Source: Neobacillus cucumis | Lineage (GTDB): Bacteria > Bacillota > Bacilli > Bacillales > Cytobacillaceae | Reading direction: 5' to 3' | Assembly (NCBI RefSeq): GCF_002860255.1 | Contig: NZ_PGVE01000012.1 | Span: 124,001-188,000 of the forward strand | Length of the DNA: 64,000 nucleotides | In this document: one piece after another, positions 1 through 8,423 of the stretch | Layout: the number at the start of each line of letters is the position of its first letter | How positions within the stretch are numbered: position 1 is the first letter of the stretch | Position numbers and translations under genes: made by a program | The notes under the pieces: model-generated | Seen by the model: only the letters and a program-made list of their open reading frames with translations | What the model was told of the DNA's origin: nothing | The model's database searches: none

Positions 1-951
1 TTAGTTATGGCTTAACGCCATTAATCTTTCATTTACTTCTTCTTCCGTTAATCCATGCTGAGCAACATAGCGGTTTCTTGGGTGAACCCGGCATTCATGC
101 GAACAGCTTCGTAAGTGTTTGTGCTCATTTTCTTCTGAGCACAGGATTTTTTTGTTACATTCAGGGTTCGCACAGTTTACATATCGCTCACATGGTTCAC
201 CTGTGTAGTAATCCTTGCCGACCACGACATGCTCTTTGTGATTAACTGGAACACTAATGCGCTCATCGAACACATATAGCTGTCCGTCCCATAAATCTCC
301 TTGAACTTCAGGGTCTTTTCCGTAAGTAACAATTCCGCCTTCAAGCTGTGATACATCTTCAAAGCCTTCCTGACGCAGCCAGCCGGAGAATTTTTCACAA
401 CGAATCCCGCCCGTACAATACGTAAGGATTTTTTTGCCTTCAAATTGCTCTTTATTTTCTCTAATCCATTCTGGAAGGTCGCGGAAGTTTAAAATATCTG
501 GACGTACGGCGCCTCTGAAATGACCGAGATCAAATTCATAATCATTACGGGCATCGATCACAACTGTATCTTCTCTTTGCATTGCCTCAAAAAATTCTTT
601 TGGCTTTAAATGATTACCTGTTAATACGTTAGGATCAATGTCGTCTTCCAAACGTAAAGTGACAAGCTCTTGTCGGAAACGGACCTTCATTTTTTTGAAA
701 GCATGCTCAGATGCTTCATCAATTTTAAACCAAGTTCCTGTAAACAACGGATGCTCGTTCATGTATTTCATATAAGCGTCCGTCTGTTCTACAGTCCCTG
801 ACACCGTACCATTAATCCCCTCAGAAGCAATAATAATCCGACCCTTTAGTCCAAGATCATGGCAAAATTGACGGTGCTCATTTGCCACTTCCTCAGCATT
901 CTCAATTGGTACATATTTATAATAAAGTAACACTCTATATTCTTGATTCAT
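1..951 (-). CDS. trhO: tRNA uridine(34) hydroxylase, rhodanese-type (TrhO/YbfQ family)
   Basis: 316 residues, complete, ending at the first base of the window. An N-terminal acylphosphatase-like domain (about 1-95) is followed by a rhodanese domain (about 115-215) whose active-site loop [13 protein letters not shown] has the catalytic Cys179 and the second conserved Cys185. A Cys-rich tail with spaced CxxxxC pairs (about 255-292) is typical of the long TrhO form. TrhO proteins hydroxylate U34 of tRNA to 5-hydroxyuridine in the cytosol, using prephenate-independent, oxygen-dependent chemistry; this comes from family knowledge. The start ATG has a GGGTGG-type ribosome site. It is transcribed away from the next gene and appears to be monocistronic. 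Confidence 0.93.
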   Translation of the reverse strand: MNQEYRVLLYYKYVPIENAEEVANEHRQFCHDLGLKGRIIIASEGINGTVSGTVEQTDAYMKYMNEHPLFTGTWFKIDEASEHAFKKMKVRFRQELVTLRLEDDIDPNVLTGNHLKPKEFFEAMQREDTVVIDARNDYEFDLGHFRGAVRPDILNFRDLPEWIRENKEQFEGKKILTYCTGGIRCEKFSGWLRQEGFEDVSQLEGGIVTYGKDPEVQGDLWDGQLYVFDERISVPVNHKEHVVVGKDYYTGEPCERYVNCANPECNKKILCSEENEHKHLRSCSHECRVHPRNRYVAQHGLTEEEVNERLMALSHN

Positions 952-1151
952 TATTAACCACCCTTAAATCTTTATATTAAAAATAATCTAGTTTTCATCA
1001 TTAACCTTAATATTATATCAGAAACTGAGTATCCTTTCAAATCTATTTACCCAGGTAATTAATTGGTGCTTCATAAGGTGGATATTACCAGCCATACTTC
1101 TACACTATATCTGTTACAATTTTTATAGAATTTGAAGGAGGATACCATCCT

Positions 1152-2318
1152 ATGAAAAAACGTAATCTCCTCCTTGCATTGGTAATCGTTCTTACCTTTC
1201 TTGGAGGAATCTATACAGGGATCCAATTTACATCATCCAAATCTGAGAACCAACCAGTTAAATTTAAAAAGGCTCCTCAATCAGCGATTAAGCCAGAGAC
1301 TAAAGAGTTACCCAAAGTGGAAAAGAGAACTTCTAAAGTGCTCATCGGTTATATACAAGATTTCCGTGATCCAAATCAAGTGGATTACAGTAAATTAACT
1401 CATGTAATTTTCTCATTTGCCCACCCGACAAAGGATGGCGGTATCTTACTGAATGGTGATTCGGCGTTAAAAAACCTGCGAACAACTGTGGCAAACGCCA
1501 AAAAATCAAATACAAAAGTGATGTTAGCTGTCGGCGGCTGGTTTCATATGAACGGCGGAGAATCCTATCCCTATTTTAAAGCAGCCATCTCTAATCCAAC
1601 ATCCCGGACAAAGCTAGTGAACGGGCTTACTAGTTTAGCAGACCGTGAGAATCTCGATGGAATAGATATTGATTTCGAACATCCCCATTCAAAAGCGGAT
1701 GCTGAAAATCTTGCCGCTTTTGCAAAGGAATTAAGCGCGCAGCTTCATCCGAAAAAGAAAGAAGTTTCTGTAGCTGTTTATTCTAAGATCCATGCCGTGA
1801 CTCTCACTGAAGTCGGCTTCGTCCAATACGAACCATCCATGTTTCAAGACGTGGACCATGTTAATATTATGGCCTATGACGGACAATGGGACGATGGCTA
1901 TCATGCAGCTAATCTATCACCGTATCCATTTACAGAGAAGATCGTCAACTATTGGTCCCGTTTGTTTGAAGAACAAAACATTTCAAAAGAAAAATTAGTG
2001 CTCGGGGTTCCTTTTTATGCCCAGCCAACAGATCCTAAAATTAAGCAGGTATCCTACGGTGCCATCATTAACCAAAGTCCCGCAAATGCGAATAGGGATA
2101 CTGTTAATATGAACGGAACTACCTACTATTATAACGGTTCATCCACCATGAAAAAGAAAACCCAACTGGCAGTAGATCATGGGTTCGGTGGAATGATGTT
2201 ATGGGAGCTCGGTCTTGATGCAAAAGGCACCTATAGTTTGACAAGTTCTATTTCTGAAACAATAGAAAATTCGGCTCATTCTCCTGTGAAATACTATACG
2301 GTCGTAAAGGCCCAATAA
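1152..2318 (+). CDS. Membrane-anchored or secreted GH18 glycosidase
   Basis: 388 residues with an N-terminal hydrophobic segment (about 5-22) after two Lys and an Arg: a signal peptide or signal anchor, with no lipobox. A Lys/Pro-rich linker (about 30-60) leads into a GH18 barrel. The catalytic motif DGIDIDFE is complete, with the acid Glu near residue 176. SVGGW-like (AVGGWFH) and MAYD motifs are also present, and the barrel ends with MMLWELG. GH18 enzymes cleave chitin, chitooligomers or peptidoglycan-type GlcNAc linkages. No chitin-binding or LysM domain is visible, so the substrate is uncertain. Ribosome site AAGGAGG lies 9 bases before the ATG, and a strong terminator follows. Confidence 0.85.
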   Translation: MKKRNLLLALVIVLTFLGGIYTGIQFTSSKSENQPVKFKKAPQSAIKPETKELPKVEKRTSKVLIGYIQDFRDPNQVDYSKLTHVIFSFAHPTKDGGILLNGDSALKNLRTTVANAKKSNTKVMLAVGGWFHMNGGESYPYFKAAISNPTSRTKLVNGLTSLADRENLDGIDIDFEHPHSKADAENLAAFAKELSAQLHPKKKEVSVAVYSKIHAVTLTEVGFVQYEPSMFQDVDHVNIMAYDGQWDDGYHAANLSPYPFTEKIVNYWSRLFEEQNISKEKLVLGVPFYAQPTDPKIKQVSYGAIINQSPANANRDTVNMNGTTYYYNGSSTMKKKTQLAVDHGFGGMMLWELGLDAKGTYSLTSSISETIENSAHSPVKYYTVVKAQ

Positions 2319-2322
2319 AACG

Positions 2323-2361
2323 AAAGGCTGTACGCTCCTTTTCGAGCGTGCAGCCTTTTTT
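2323..2361 (+). terminator. Rho-independent terminator after the GH18 gene
   Basis: A 15-bp stem (AAAGGCTGTACGCTC pairing with GAGCGTGCAGCCTTT, one G-U) with a 6-base loop is followed by a T run. It abuts the stop codon of the convergent LLM oxidoreductase gene. Confidence 0.85.
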
Positions 2362-3358
2362 AAGAATGAAAAATCCCCTCAGCTATCAATTGATAGGATT
2401 TCACTCTATCTGCTGGAGAGTGGGTAATCGTTACAACCATAATTTCATCAGCTTGATATAGTTTAGCGATTTCACTTAGCTTTTTAGCAACCTTCTTTGG
2501 GTTGCCAATAATCATATTTTCCATCATTTTCCTCGCAGTTTCTCGTTCTTTGTCATCTAGCTTATACTGCTTTGCTTCTAAAACGGATGGAACGCCGCCT
2601 TCCTCTCCCTTGCCTCGTTTGATTCTCCAAACAATTGAACTTAATGCCATTTCTTCCGCCTTTTCATCTGTCTCTGCGCATATGGCATTCACTGTTACAA
2701 TCACTTCGGGCTTATCATTTTGTTTTCTAGGTTTAAAAGAAGTTAGATATTGTTGAATAATCTCTTCACCGTCGTTATCACTCATGAACTGTCCAAACGC
2801 GTAAGCCATTCCATTTTCTGCAGCTAAGATGGCACTTTTTTTACTGGTTCCGAGCAGCCATGGTGAAGGAGATACTGGTGGAACGGGAGATGCCGATAAT
2901 TTTTTAAACTCATGATCAGGAGGAAAATCATTTTCCAAAAAGTGGAGGAGCTCTGTTACAGATTTTGGCATGTTCCACACCTGTTGTAAAAAGTTATCAG
3001 ACAAGGCATTTGACGCCTCCGCTGACCCGCCTGGGGCCCTTCCAATCCCGATATCAATCCGGCCGGGAAAAAGCGTAGCAAGCATATTGTAGACTTCTGC
3101 TATTTTAAAAGGTTTATAATGCGGAAGTAAAACCGCTCCTGAACCAATTCTAATCCTTGAGGTGTTGGCACCGATATAACTTAACATCACTTCTGGCGCA
3201 GAGCAAGCAAGACCTGGCAAATCATGATGTTCGGCAATCCAATAACGGATATAACCGAATTTTTCTCCCATCTGGGCCAACTTCATCGATTCGTTCAGAG
3301 CTTCACGTGCGGTTTGATTAGATGAAATTGGAGCTTGGTCTAGGATACTTAGTTTCAC
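2360..3358 (-). CDS. LLM-class flavin-dependent monooxygenase (luciferase-like, YvbT-type)
   Basis: About 332 residues. The protein begins KLSILDQAPIS and has the luciferase-like monooxygenase features WIAEHHDLPGLACSAPEV, IRIGSGAVLLPHY, and PGRIDIGIGRAPGG, the usual signature of single-component LLM oxidoreductases in Bacillus. The substrate is unknown; the family oxidises diverse organics with FMNH2. I chose the GTG at 3358 because AAAGGAG sits 9 bases upstream. The ATG at 3367 directly abuts that ribosome site and would be poorly placed. The small YkvR-like gene upstream lies 14 bases away, so the two probably form an operon. Confidence 0.85.
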   Translation of the reverse strand: MKLSILDQAPISSNQTAREALNESMKLAQMGEKFGYIRYWIAEHHDLPGLACSAPEVMLSYIGANTSRIRIGSGAVLLPHYKPFKIAEVYNMLATLFPGRIDIGIGRAPGGSAEASNALSDNFLQQVWNMPKSVTELLHFLENDFPPDHEFKKLSASPVPPVSPSPWLLGTSKKSAILAAENGMAYAFGQFMSDNDGEEIIQQYLTSFKPRKQNDKPEVIVTVNAICAETDEKAEEMALSSIVWRIKRGKGEEGGVPSVLEAKQYKLDDKERETARKMMENMIIGNPKKVAKKLSEIAKLYQADEIMVVTITHSPADRVKSYQLIAEGIFHS

Positions 3359-3372
3359 GACTCCCATCTCCT

Positions 3373-3657
3373 TTAATCGTGTTTTTCAAGCAGACTAACC
3401 TTAAATTCCCCCACCTGATCCCTTTCGTATAAGTTGGTAATCGAAGTAGAATATTCTTGAATTGAAGCTTTGAACGCTAGATGTCTTTCTGGTATTTTCA
3501 CATCGAAGGTACCTTTATAAAGCAAGGTGGTAATATCATGGTAATCCATACTTGTTACCATAAAAATCACAGTTATTTTATATAAATTATTTATTTTTTC
3601 TTCTTCGTAATGTTTTAATTTAATACAGGTATCATTTATAACCAATTCGGTCACCAA
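3373..3657 (-). CDS. DUF3219 family protein (YkvR-like)
   Basis: About 94 residues of mostly beta-strand character with no signal or membrane segment. The segments HDITTLLYKGTFDVKIPERHLAF and YSTSITNLYERDQVGEF match my recollection of the DUF3219/YkvR family, small cytosolic Bacillus proteins of unknown function. The reading frame extends to 3717, but AAGGAG lies 9 bases before the TTG at 3657, giving the N-terminus VTELVIND and the usual family length, so I start there. It precedes the LLM monooxygenase gene by 14 bases. Function is unknown. Confidence 0.7.
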   Translation of the reverse strand: MVTELVINDTCIKLKHYEEEKINNLYKITVIFMVTSMDYHDITTLLYKGTFDVKIPERHLAFKASIQEYSTSITNLYERDQVGEFKVSLLEKHD

Positions 3658-3801
3658 ATTAATCGTCTCCTTAGTCATATCTACATAAAGAATAACACTA
3701 GGAAATTCCTCAATCAATCAATGGAACTTAGGTAAAAATCTCCATTGTAAATAGGTATCAGTATTCATCTGCAGCCACAAATTTGTCATAAAAAGTGGAA
3801 A

Positions 3802-3842
3802 TTGTCGAATGTTTTTCCAATTTTTTAAAGGAGATTGTCGAA
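3802..3842 (+). promoter_or_regulatory. Two perfect Spo0A-box matches (TTGTCGAA)
   Basis: TTGTCGAA occurs at 3802-3809 and again at 3835-3842, a direct repeat 33 bp apart (about three helical turns) and 47-87 bases before the ATG at 3889. TTGTCGAA/TGTCGAA is the Spo0A-box consensus in Bacillus. No convincing sigma-A -35/-10 pair is visible, which would fit an activated promoter. Control by Spo0A~P is inferred. Confidence 0.6.
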
Positions 3843-3888
3843 AAAGAGCGAATAAAATAAAGGATGGTAGGAAAAAAGGAGGAAGAAT

Positions 3889-4251
3889 ATGAAGAAATTT
3901 TTAACAGTATTAAGTGGAGTACTTGTTGCATTAACATTGTTTGTAACTTCTGGGAATTCTGCAAAAGCAGCAACGGATTGTGGTTGTGATGTATCACCGG
4001 TTTTTGGAGCTGAAAAAAATAAAATGGTTGCTGATTTAATAAGCAGCCAAGAGTTTAAAGACGCTAAACGTTCTATTAAAAATGAAGGATACAGCTGGAG
4101 AGGCGTTAAGAATATTGAGGTCATCATTAATCATTCGCATGGTGATGCAATTATGATTGGCGTACCATTTTATTCCTCCGATAGATCCATTGAAATGGCC
4201 GTTTTTATTAATGGAAAATTTATGGGTCATCAACCACTTGAAGAAAAATAA
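3889..4251 (+). CDS. Small secreted protein, bacteriocin-precursor-like (N-terminal domain only)
   Basis: 120 residues with a signal peptide (MKKFL, hydrophobic core about 5-22, likely cleavage after AKA near residue 29). The mature part starts TDCGCDVSP, has only two Cys (CGC), then EKNKMVADLISSQEFKDAKRSI, followed by a beta-rich region with GVPFYSSDRSIEMAVFINGKF. This pattern resembles the N-terminal region of secreted halocin C8-like bacteriocin precursors of Bacillus, from memory and not a search. The Cys-rich C-terminal toxin domain is absent. It could be an immunity or remnant protein, or something unrelated. Perfect ribosome site AAAGGAGGA; terminator follows. Confidence 0.55.
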   Translation: MKKFLTVLSGVLVALTLFVTSGNSAKAATDCGCDVSPVFGAEKNKMVADLISSQEFKDAKRSIKNEGYSWRGVKNIEVIINHSHGDAIMIGVPFYSSDRSIEMAVFINGKFMGHQPLEEK

Positions 4252-4254
4252 GAT

Positions 4255-4292
4255 AAAGATCCCCAACAAAAATAAGTTGGGGATCTTTTTTT
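4255..4292 (+). terminator. Terminator, probably bidirectional
   Basis: A 13-bp perfect stem (AAAGATCCCCAAC with GTTGGGGATCTTT), 8-base loop and T run. It lies between the small secreted-protein gene and the convergent dioxygenase gene ending at 4294. Confidence 0.9.
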
Positions 4293-4293
4293 A

Positions 4294-5070
4294 TCAACCA
4301 AACTGCCAAACACTATGACTCAGGTTGCCATACCGATAACTTCGATGAAGCAAAGTTGCCTTTTTCACATCATCTGCAGCGCCCATAGCATAGAAAATAG
4401 GGATAAAGTGCTCACTCCCATAACGAGGGACAGCGTACTCTGCATTTGGTGCAACTGAGTCATACTTAAATAGTGACTCTAAATCCCAATTAGCCAAATG
4501 AACAGCTAACCAATCATCAAACTCAAGTGCCCATTGATCTACTTCATTATCTGCCCATTTTACCGCTCTCAAGTTATGAACTGTTCCCCCGCTTCCAATC
4601 ACTAAAACATCTTTAGCTCTTAAGTCTGATAAAGCCTTTCCAATCTTATATTGTTCGACTGGAGATAGTTTCGGATTGACAGACATCGCAATGACTGGAA
4701 TATCAGCGTTCGGATAAAGTAAACGAAGTACGACCCAAGCACCATGATCTAATCCCCGTTCTGTTTCCATTTCAAACGGGATATCATTTTCCTTAAATAG
4801 GTCCTTTATTTCATCGGATACCTGTTGGTCTCCTTGAGCAGGGTATTGAATCTGATAAAGTTCATGAGGGAAACCTCCAAAATCATAAATTGTACTATAA
4901 GTATTAACATCACTTACTTTTTGAGCCCGTGATTCCCAATGGGCAGAAAATAAAACGATGGCCTTCGGACGCGGAAAGCTTTTACCTAATTCATTTAAAA
5001 ATTGAGTATACTCATTATTCTCAATGGCTAGCAATGGTGCACCATGTGCAATAAACAAAGATGGCATCAT
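4294..5070 (-). CDS. Extradiol ring-cleavage dioxygenase, DODA/MhqE/MhqO-type
   Basis: 258 residues. Class III extradiol (LigB/DODA) features are visible: SLFIAHGAPLLA with the first metal-ligand His, LFSAHWES, RGLDHGAWVVL, SGGTVHNLR and GSEHFIPIFYAMGAA. The length fits the DODA subfamily. These Zn/Fe enzymes open catechol or hydroquinone rings; in B. subtilis MhqE and MhqO detoxify methyl-hydroquinone and catechols. Here the gene is third in a minus-strand operon after an esterase and a DoxX membrane protein (gaps of 21 and 19 bases), an arrangement that mixes the B. subtilis mhqED and mhqNOP operons. Cytosolic. Confidence 0.87.
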   Translation of the reverse strand: MMPSLFIAHGAPLLAIENNEYTQFLNELGKSFPRPKAIVLFSAHWESRAQKVSDVNTYSTIYDFGGFPHELYQIQYPAQGDQQVSDEIKDLFKENDIPFEMETERGLDHGAWVVLRLLYPNADIPVIAMSVNPKLSPVEQYKIGKALSDLRAKDVLVIGSGGTVHNLRAVKWADNEVDQWALEFDDWLAVHLANWDLESLFKYDSVAPNAEYAVPRYGSEHFIPIFYAMGAADDVKKATLLHRSYRYGNLSHSVWQFG

Positions 5071-5089
5071 TTGATTTTCCCCCTATTTT

Positions 5090-5512
5090 TCAAAAGGATT
5101 TTGATTCAGTCCTATTACCTTTATAAATCAACTGGTCAAGTGCGAACATTTTACTGCCATTTATTGCAATAACTACGGCTATTGCTAATAATGCTAAATC
5201 AAGTTCATAGCCAGCCATTTTTCCATTACCTAAAAAGCCTACAGCCAATTTCACTTTCAGTGTTGCACCTACCATGAGTAAAGCAAGTAACGCTGAAACT
5301 ACTCTACTTCCTAAACCTAGGATTAATGCAATTCCGCCGACTATTTCAATGGATGCGACTACATAAGCTAAAAATCCTGGCAAGCCGATTGCAGTAAACC
5401 AACCAACGATATTTTCAATTCCTCCTTGGAATTTAACAAACCCATGAACAAAAAACGTTATTCCTAATATGACTCGTAAAATGAATGTGCTAGCCTCGTA
5501 TTTTTTTATCAT
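5090..5512 (-). CDS. DoxX family membrane protein (MhqP/CatD-like)
   Basis: 140 residues with four predicted membrane helices and the DoxX-type start RVILGITFFVHGFVKFQGG, then the SIEIVGGIALILGLGSR segment. In B. subtilis, DoxX proteins MhqP and CatD accompany ring-cleaving dioxygenases in quinone and catechol stress operons, probably linked to membrane quinone redox. That role is inferred here from the flanking dioxygenase and esterase genes. Ribosome site GGAGG lies 7 bases before the ATG. Confidence 0.85.
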   Translation of the reverse strand: MIKKYEASTFILRVILGITFFVHGFVKFQGGIENIVGWFTAIGLPGFLAYVVASIEIVGGIALILGLGSRVVSALLALLMVGATLKVKLAVGFLGNGKMAGYELDLALLAIAVVIAINGSKMFALDQLIYKGNRTESKSF

Positions 5513-5533
5513 TTTCTTACCTCCAAAAATTTA

Positions 5534-6178
5534 TTATTTCAATAATTGTTCAGTGATCCACGTAATAAAATCTTGCTGATTTTGTAATGAAACGGTATGC
5601 GGCACAGGATAGGTCCGAAAAGTTACATTTGCACCTAACTTTCGGAAGTACTCCTCATTAGCAACGCCCCATACATATGGAAGGATCTGGTCCATTTCTC
5701 CGTGTGAGATGAAAACCGCTAACTGATCAACAGGTTGAATGGTGTACTCATCCTTTACAAAAGCAGGAATATAACCGCTTAAAGCAACGATTCCTTTTAT
5801 TCTTTTACCTAATTTCAATCCCAAGGTCATTGAAAGGATTGCCCCCTGGCTGAAGCCGAGTAAAAAGAGTTGATCCTCATTTAAAGGATATTGATTACAT
5901 GCATAATCAATAAAACTGGTAAGTTTATCAACTCCCTCATCAAATACCTCGCGGTGCGGCTTCCCATACCCCTCAATTGTAAAAAAGGCATACCCTGGAG
6001 GCTGTGATAAATGACCACGGATACTGAAAATAAAAAATTGGTCTTGTAATCCTTCCACTAATGGCAGCATATTTTGTTCATTGCTGCCAATGCCATGCAT
6101 GAGAAACAAAGCTGGATACGTTTTATCCGGATCCATCTTCGCAGGCAGGCGAAGCTCATAAATCATTGGTGCTGACAT
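5534..6178 (-). CDS. Alpha/beta hydrolase, carboxylesterase/phospholipase family (MhqD-like)
   Basis: About 214 residues. The fold shows an oxyanion motif FLMHGIGSNEQNM, nucleophile elbow GFSQGAILSM with catalytic Ser, catalytic Asp in SHGEMDQILP, and His in YPVPHTVS. MhqD of B. subtilis is the closest named relative I recognise, an esterase of the methyl-hydroquinone stress operon. First gene of the esterase-DoxX-dioxygenase operon. The ATG at 6178 has AAAGGG 9 bases upstream, whereas the ATG at 6187 directly abuts that site, so I prefer 6178. Confidence 0.85.
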   Translation of the reverse strand: MSAPMIYELRLPAKMDPDKTYPALFLMHGIGSNEQNMLPLVEGLQDQFFIFSIRGHLSQPPGYAFFTIEGYGKPHREVFDEGVDKLTSFIDYACNQYPLNEDQLFLLGFSQGAILSMTLGLKLGKRIKGIVALSGYIPAFVKDEYTIQPVDQLAVFISHGEMDQILPYVWGVANEEYFRKLGANVTFRTYPVPHTVSLQNQQDFITWITEQLLK

Positions 6179-6259
6179 ATTTTTCATCCCTTTCTCTAGT
6201 GTTTGAGTATTCTTTCTTAAAAATCAGCTAGATAATATTCAAATAGAATAAAAATATTC

Positions 6260-6401
6260 ATATTAGAAAACAAATAGACAAAAAAATAATTTCTTTCATG
6301 TTTTCTATTATGAACTTTTGTTGTCTATAGGATAACAACTGATAGACTAGATTGTCAATCGTTTTTTTGTTAATATAAAACTATGTTCTATATTAGGAAA
6401 C
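6260..6401. promoter_or_regulatory. Divergent control region with repeated ATATTAG(A/G)AAAC
   Basis: Between the esterase operon (minus) and the XRE-cupin regulator gene (plus), ATATTAGAAAAC at 6260-6271 is repeated as ATATTAGGAAAC at 6390-6401. The region is very AT-rich. The repeats are possible operator sites for the adjacent regulator; this is inference only. Confidence 0.3.
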
Positions 6402-6417
6402 TTTAGAGGTGGATTAT

Positions 6418-6954
6418 TTGGATATCGGCGCAAAGATTCGAGCTATACGGACTAGAAAAAAAATCACCATTGCTCAAATGTGTGAAGGTACAGGACTTTC
6501 TAAAGGTTTTATCAGTAATGTTGAAAACAATAATACTTCCCCGTCCATTAACACACTACAGACCATTGCAGTTTATTTGGACGTACCTCTTCCATACTTG
6601 CTTTTAGAAAAAAAGGAGCATATGCAGGTGGTACGAAAAGAGGAAAGAACGTTTTCTGCAATGAATAATTTAAAAGTGGAGCACATTTCTTCAAAAGGTG
6701 GATTATCGTTAAGAAGCGTGGAATTTCCATCAGGAGCATCTATTGGCGATGCCCATGCACATGAGGGGGTCGAGTGTCATTTAGTATTGGAAGGAAAAAT
6801 ACTTGCGGAACAAGGAGAAGATTCCTTTGTTTTGGAACGAGGAGATTCCTTTAGCTGGAATGCTAGTGTTCCCCATACGGTTAAAAATATTGGAACGGAA
6901 AAAGCAGTCGTATTAATTGCCGTTCATTCAGATACAAAAAATGGAGCACTATAA
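6418..6954 (+). CDS. XRE-family regulator with C-terminal cupin domain
   Basis: About 178 residues. An N-terminal HTH_XRE domain (about 1-60; IGAKIRAIRTRKKITIAQMCEGTGLSKGFISNVENNNTSPSI) is joined to a C-terminal cupin (about 100-175; AHAHEGVECHLVLEGK, PHTV) that probably senses a small ligand. I choose the TTG at 6418 because AGAGGTGG lies just upstream. A GTG at 6409 would sit inside that ribosome site. It is divergent from the quinone-detoxification operon and so is a candidate for its regulator, in place of the MarR-type MhqR of B. subtilis (inference). Confidence 0.85.
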   Translation: MDIGAKIRAIRTRKKITIAQMCEGTGLSKGFISNVENNNTSPSINTLQTIAVYLDVPLPYLLLEKKEHMQVVRKEERTFSAMNNLKVEHISSKGGLSLRSVEFPSGASIGDAHAHEGVECHLVLEGKILAEQGEDSFVLERGDSFSWNASVPHTVKNIGTEKAVVLIAVHSDTKNGAL

Positions 6955-7078
6955 TAAAAGAAAGAGGAACTCCCACATTAACGGGTTCCGTGTCCGATCG
7001 CAAAACGTCAATTTGCACAGGAAAATGCAAACCAATGTAGGACCATTTGTAAGGCTAGAGCGATTAAAAAACATTAGA

Positions 7079-7114
7079 AATAGCAAGGGTTTATACCCTT
7101 GTTATTTTTTCTTT
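7079..7114 (+). terminator. Terminator after the XRE-cupin gene
   Basis: A stem AATAGCAAGGG / CCCTTGTTATT with a short loop is followed by TTTTTCTTTT. The stretch 6955-7238 otherwise shows no convincing gene. Confidence 0.8.
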
Positions 7115-7238
7115 TAATTGCTAATTCTTCGGATTACGAATGACGAAGTTTTGCATTACATTTTTAGTGTTTGCGATACTTAACGCAACCCGTTACCCAT
7201 GAGAGGTGTCTTCTTAGTCTAGAAGTTTGTAGGAACGA

Positions 7239-8132
7239 TCATTTCTTTATGGTTTTTTGTGTACGTGGCGCTCGGCGATTGCGATAGTCTGATGGAGTTA
7301 TTTTCATTTGTTTTCGAAAAAAACGACTGAAGTGTGAGGCATCTTCAAATCCCGATTGTAAAGCTACTTCTAGAATGGATTTTTCCGGATGAATCTCTAA
7401 CAAATATTTTGCACGGTTGAGCCGGCATGTCATTAAGTATTGCATGATAGTTAATCCTGTTACATCTTTAAAAATCCTGGACATATAATATTTACTTAAA
7501 TTTAAGCTATCAGCGATACAGTTTAAAGAAGTGGGATTGCAAAAGTTCTTTTCCATCCAAGATATCATTCTTTTAACATGAGTATTTTTTTCAGATTCGA
7601 TCGGAGCAATTTTAACGAGCTGCTGTTGGCTTATTTCATAGATTTTAAAAAGAAGTTGAACAACTAAATTGGATATTTCCCCCTCACGCAAACGACTTTC
7701 TACTGAATTTTCATCTTCATAGAAATTATTTACATCGATCAAGACAATTCTCCTAATTAACTCTTTAATTTCCATTAAGATCTCGCTGTCTACTCCACGA
7801 AATAAAGTATTACTTAGTTGGTTAAAGGGATTTAACAATTCAGGAACGTTTAAATTATATAAGATAGGCCGTAACCATTCAGATGAAAATTCAATTAGGC
7901 TTCGCTCATAAGGAATCCCAGGTTCTGGATATGCTCGATGTAATGTCAACCCATTCATGATAATGATATCATCTTTCTGTAAATCATAAATATGGTCACT
8001 AATCAAATATTTGCAGGTTCCGCCATGAAAATAATAGATTTCATACTTTTCATGTGAGTGAAAAGTAAAGTCTTCATAGGATTTTACCGTGTTCACCAAT
8101 CGATACCTGGCAATTATTTTTTTATCATCCAA
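7239..8132 (-). CDS. AraC-family transcriptional regulator
   Basis: About 298 residues. An N-terminal cupin-type sensing domain (HSHEKYEIYYFHGGTCKYLI) is followed by a C-terminal pair of AraC HTH motifs (MISWMEKNFCNPTSLNCIADSLNLSKYYMSRIFKD; ILEVALQSGFEDASHFSRFFRKQMKITPSDYR). I chose the TTG start at 8132, which has GGGAGG 8 bases upstream; the frame continues to an ATG at 8168 without a clear ribosome site. Divergently transcribed from the Fur-boxed doxX gene, about 290 bases apart, so it may act on that promoter. The inducer is unknown. Confidence 0.85.
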   Translation of the reverse strand: MDDKKIIARYRLVNTVKSYEDFTFHSHEKYEIYYFHGGTCKYLISDHIYDLQKDDIIIMNGLTLHRAYPEPGIPYERSLIEFSSEWLRPILYNLNVPELLNPFNQLSNTLFRGVDSEILMEIKELIRRIVLIDVNNFYEDENSVESRLREGEISNLVVQLLFKIYEISQQQLVKIAPIESEKNTHVKRMISWMEKNFCNPTSLNCIADSLNLSKYYMSRIFKDVTGLTIMQYLMTCRLNRAKYLLEIHPEKSILEVALQSGFEDASHFSRFFRKQMKITPSDYRNRRAPRTQKTIKK

Positions 8133-8346
8133 CCGGCCTTCCTCCCTTACAAAAAATATTGTGAGCATTTAGCTGTTTTATTTCTATAAGTTACATAATT
8201 AATTCAACATAACTATGAAGTTCCCTTCATTAAAAAACAGAAAATGATTATAGTCGGATATTTATGGATTAAAGGTTTTTCACACGACCAATGAGAATTA
8301 GGGACATAGTTCTATAATAAAGAAAATAATTAGTACTTTTAACTTG

Positions 8347-8375
8347 TTGACGAGACAATCAAAACAAACGATAAT
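8347..8375 (+). promoter_or_regulatory. Sigma-A-type promoter overlapping the Fur site
   Basis: TTGACG (8347-8352), a 17-base spacer and GATAAT (8370-8375) fit a good vegetative promoter. The -10 element is part of the first Fur box, so iron-loaded Fur would block it (inference from position). Confidence 0.6.
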
Positions 8376-8405
8376 GATAATCGTTATCAATGATAATAAT
8401 TATCA
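8375..8405 (+). promoter_or_regulatory. Two adjacent Fur boxes
   Basis: TGATAATCGTTATCA (8375-8389, one mismatch) and TGATAATAATTATCA (8391-8405, perfect) match the 7-1-7 Fur core TGATAATNATTATCA. Counted in the 19-bp form, 8370-8388 differs from GATAATGATAATCATTATC at one base. They sit 19 bases before the doxX start codon. Confidence 0.85.
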
Positions 8406-8423
8406 ATTAAACGGAGGTTTTAG

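Noticed and set aside
6917-7117. 66-residue plus-strand frame after the XRE-cupin gene
   Set aside because: It overlaps the end of the upstream gene, has no ribosome site and runs through the terminator.
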